From: Oscillospiraceae bacterium
Lineage (GTDB): Bacteria; Bacillota; Clostridia; Oscillospirales; CAG-272
Reading direction: 5' to 3'
Length of the DNA: 5,063 bases
Assembly: GCA_015065205.1 (NCBI GenBank)
Contig: SVQS01000136.1
Location: 1 to 5,063, forward strand
Made by a program: the position numbers and the translations under genes. Every line of letters starts with the position of its first letter. Positions within the stretch are counted from its first letter, which is position 1. Below are positions 4,310 to 5,063 of the stretch, piece after piece. A model generated the notes under the pieces. The model did not search any database, was not told the origin of the DNA, and saw nothing but the letters and a program-made list of their open reading frames with translations.

Positions 4310-5037
4310 GAATGTTGACCTTTGCAAAACGAAATTTCAAGGAGATCATCCGCGATCCCTTAAACCTTTCTTTTCTTTTTGGTTTCCCTATCGTGCTCCT
4401 GCTTTTATTGAGTGCCATTCAAGCAAACATCCCCGTGAGTTTGTTTGAAATCGCACATCTCTCCCCGGGCATTGCTGTGTTTGGCCTTGCGTTTATGACA
4501 CTGTTTTCTGCTACCGTTATCGCAAAAGACAGACAAAGCAGCTTTATGCACCGTCTTTACACCACGCCTATGACACCTGTGGATTTCATCCTCGGCTATA
4601 CACTTCCTCTCATTCCCATTGCGCTCGCCGAGGGTGTGGCTACCTATATTTTTGCAGTGATTTTGGGATTGGATGTTACCGTCAACATCCTGCTCTCGCT
4701 TGTGCTTCTTATTCCCGTTGCACTCTTATATATCGCGCTCGGTCTGCTCTGCGGAAGCGTGTTTAACGACAAACAGGTGGGCGGCATTTGCGGAGCACTT
4801 CTCACAAACCTCTCGGCGTGGCTCTCGGGCATTTGGTTCGACCTTGACCTTGTAGGCGGCGTTTTCAAAAAGATCGCCTATGCCCTGCCCTTCGTCCACT
4901 CCGTCGAAGTGCAACGCGCCGTTATCGCCGGCGACTATGCGGGCATCTTCCCGCACCTCTGGTGGGTTCTTGGCTATGCCCTCATCATTCTCGTCCTTGC
5001 GGTGTTCGTCTATTTAAGACAAATGAAGAAACAATAA
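4306..5037 (+). CDS. ABC-2 type transporter permease
   Basis: This 243-residue membrane protein has about six membrane segments, the usual ABC-2 half-transporter plan: near 21-40, 53-73, 94-120, 127-149, 157-177 and 217-237. An amphipathic N-terminal stretch with FKEIIRDPLNLSFLFGFPIV (11-30) matches the R/K-D-P entrance of ABC-2 permeases. The ERGS/T-like coupling region appears as AKDRQSSFMHRLYTTPMTP (73-91), in which the run to RLYTTPM is typical. The protein should dimerise and bind two copies of the upstream ATPase. Its ATG overlaps the ATPase stop by four bases, with AGGGGG (4292-4297) as ribosome binding site, so the subunits are translationally coupled. No second permease gene is seen before the window ends, so the transporter is probably a homodimer of this protein. 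The exported substrate is unknown; a toxic compound or peptide is the usual guess for a TetR-linked pair. Confidence 0.93.
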   Translation: MRMLTFAKRNFKEIIRDPLNLSFLFGFPIVLLLLLSAIQANIPVSLFEIAHLSPGIAVFGLAFMTLFSATVIAKDRQSSFMHRLYTTPMTPVDFILGYTLPLIPIALAEGVATYIFAVILGLDVTVNILLSLVLLIPVALLYIALGLLCGSVFNDKQVGGICGALLTNLSAWLSGIWFDLDLVGGVFKKIAYALPFVHSVEVQRAVIAGDYAGIFPHLWWVLGYALIILVLAVFVYLRQMKKQ

Positions 5038-5063
5038 GAGCGCGGTTTTATGGGGGAACTTTT

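Noticed and set aside
5038..5063. ATG at 5052 after the permease, as the start of another gene
   Set aside because: Only four codons remain in the window, there is no ribosome binding site before it, and nothing supports a coding call. No terminator can be confirmed here either.

Overview
The window looks like an accessory stretch of a Clostridia-type Firmicutes (Bacillota) chromosome. The support is near-consensus SigA-type promoters (TTGACA, 17-bp spacer, TATAAT-like), strong GGAGG-type ribosome binding sites, TGA read as stop, low-to-moderate GC, and gene families typical of that group (SdpR/SdpI, PadR plus DUF2812, TetR plus a two-component ABC exporter). The species cannot be named from the sequence. 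No tRNA, rRNA, CRISPR, transposase or phage gene is visible.

Left part, minus strand (1-1300, promoter to about 1391): three genes read leftwards. They encode a CPBP-family intramembrane protease homologue, a cysteine-free ArsR/SdpR-type repressor and the first 83 residues of an SdpI/DUF1648 immunity-type membrane protein, which runs off the left edge. The last two overlap by 8 bases. The promoter is consensus with an extended -10 and is bracketed by two TTAAC-N6-GTTAA dyads. By family, this is a candidate peptide-toxin (bacteriocin) immunity or envelope-defence operon, although no toxin gene is visible.

Middle part, plus strand (1447-2922): a divergent consensus promoter, whose -10 is enclosed by a perfect 12-bp inverted repeat, drives a PadR repressor, a DUF2812 protein with two predicted C-terminal membrane segments, and an unrecognised small lipoprotein. 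A strong intrinsic terminator closes the unit.

Right part, plus strand (2945-5037): a third consensus promoter with its own dyads drives a TetR-family repressor, an ABC ATPase and an ABC-2 permease. The genes are packed with a 1-base gap and then a 4-base overlap. This is most simply a self-regulated exporter operon.

The three units share one plan: a local one-component repressor next to envelope proteins, under a strong promoter with symmetrical elements at or around it. All three promoters also carry the identical decamer CCTATTGACA at the -35. The region therefore reads as a cluster of inducible envelope-response modules. The inducing signals and any shared control are inference.
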